A DNA stretch of 64,000 nucleotides from Paenibacillus antarcticus. GTDB taxonomy: Bacteria; Bacillota; Bacilli; Paenibacillales; Paenibacillaceae. Where the stretch lies: the NCBI RefSeq assembly GCF_001637225.1, contig NZ_LVJI01000007.1:62001-126000 (forward strand), in the 5' to 3' direction. The notes beneath the pieces are model-generated. The model was not told the DNA's origin and made no database searches. It saw nothing but the letters and a program-made list of their open reading frames with translations. The position numbers were made by a program, and so were the translations under genes. Below are positions 63,910-64,000 of the stretch, piece after piece (position 1 is the stretch's first letter; every line of letters begins with the position of its first letter).

Positions 63910-63967
63910 TAGATATGACTAAAAAAAGTGAAGTTCATTTTGCAACGATTGGTCGGTTGTAGCATGC

Positions 63968-64000
63968 AAAAAAACTCGATCATCTTGGTCAGAGATGATC
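63968..64000 (-). terminator. Terminator of a minus-strand gene beyond the window
   Basis: GATCATCT (63978-63985) pairs with AGATGATC (63993-64000); T7 follows on the minus strand (63968-63974). The stem may extend past the window edge. Confidence 0.75.

Noticed and set aside
1..64000. CRISPR arrays, tRNA, rRNA, transposases, phage genes
   Set aside because: Looked for in gaps and reading frames; none seen. The palindromic repeats have no associated transposase here.

Overview
The window is a chromosomal segment of a low-to-mid GC, endospore-forming-type Firmicute, most likely Paenibacillus or a close relative. Reasons: strong Shine-Dalgarno sites (GGAGG) before nearly every gene, frequent TTG and GTG starts, gene pairs shared with Bacillus subtilis (yjlC-ndh, a yvaF-yvaE-yvaD order, a yobV-yobU pair, a ComP/ComA-type pair), an S-layer-homology protein, bacterial nitric oxide synthase and a palindromic intergenic repeat of a type I associate with Paenibacillus. 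No rRNA, tRNA, CRISPR array, integrase or transposase was seen. Most genes are ordinary core or adaptive functions and gene calls are dense; hairpin terminators separate most units.

Layout. 1-7 kb: DUF2339 membrane protein (cut by the window edge), a secreted nuclease lipoprotein, the DbpA-type RNA helicase with a repeat-bearing leader, a methyltransferase and two membrane proteins. 7-15 kb: an SgrR-like regulator, then a two-gene unit of a guanylate-kinase-like protein overlapping a dGTP triphosphohydrolase, then (opposite strand) a 1039-residue GNAT fusion protein with an amidohydrolase, then greA. 15-25 kb: yjlC-ndh (respiratory NADH dehydrogenase), a short-chain dehydrogenase, a peptide transporter, an ECF sigma/anti-sigma pair, an AraC/LysE exporter pair and rlmN. 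25-33 kb: a RpiR-type regulator with nagB-nagA (amino-sugar catabolism), whose regulator appears to lack a normal start codon; then a GDP-mannose/glycosyltransferase/DUF6492 unit that looks like surface (possibly spore) glycan synthesis.

33-46 kb: heme-oxygenase-like monooxygenase, a Cys-nucleophile alpha/beta hydrolase, an orphan CheB with a methyl-accepting protein, a ComA-like regulator with a soluble six-PAS kinase, a TetR/SMR/DUF5360 drug-efflux unit, and a glucose/GlcNAc-type PTS (EIICB and EIIA) preceded by a clear promoter, a GlcT-type RNA antiterminator and an overlapping terminator. The nagBA enzymes and this PTS may belong to one GlcNAc route, although they lie 15 kb apart.

46-64 kb: MFS exporter, WYL regulator with effector-binding partner, MarR/SDR pair, nitronate monooxygenase, YhhN protein, a decayed DUF2804-like remnant, nitric oxide synthase, DUF4309 lipoprotein, a small SLH protein, a DUF4358-MBOAT-DHHW unit for O-acetylation of an exported polymer, a soluble PAS chemoreceptor, an orphan Spo0B-type kinase and an EIIC-like permease fused to an N-terminal soluble domain. 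The least explained items are the kinase/dGTPase pair, the GNAT giant with its amidohydrolase, the EIIC-like fusion and the regulator with an apparent ATA start.
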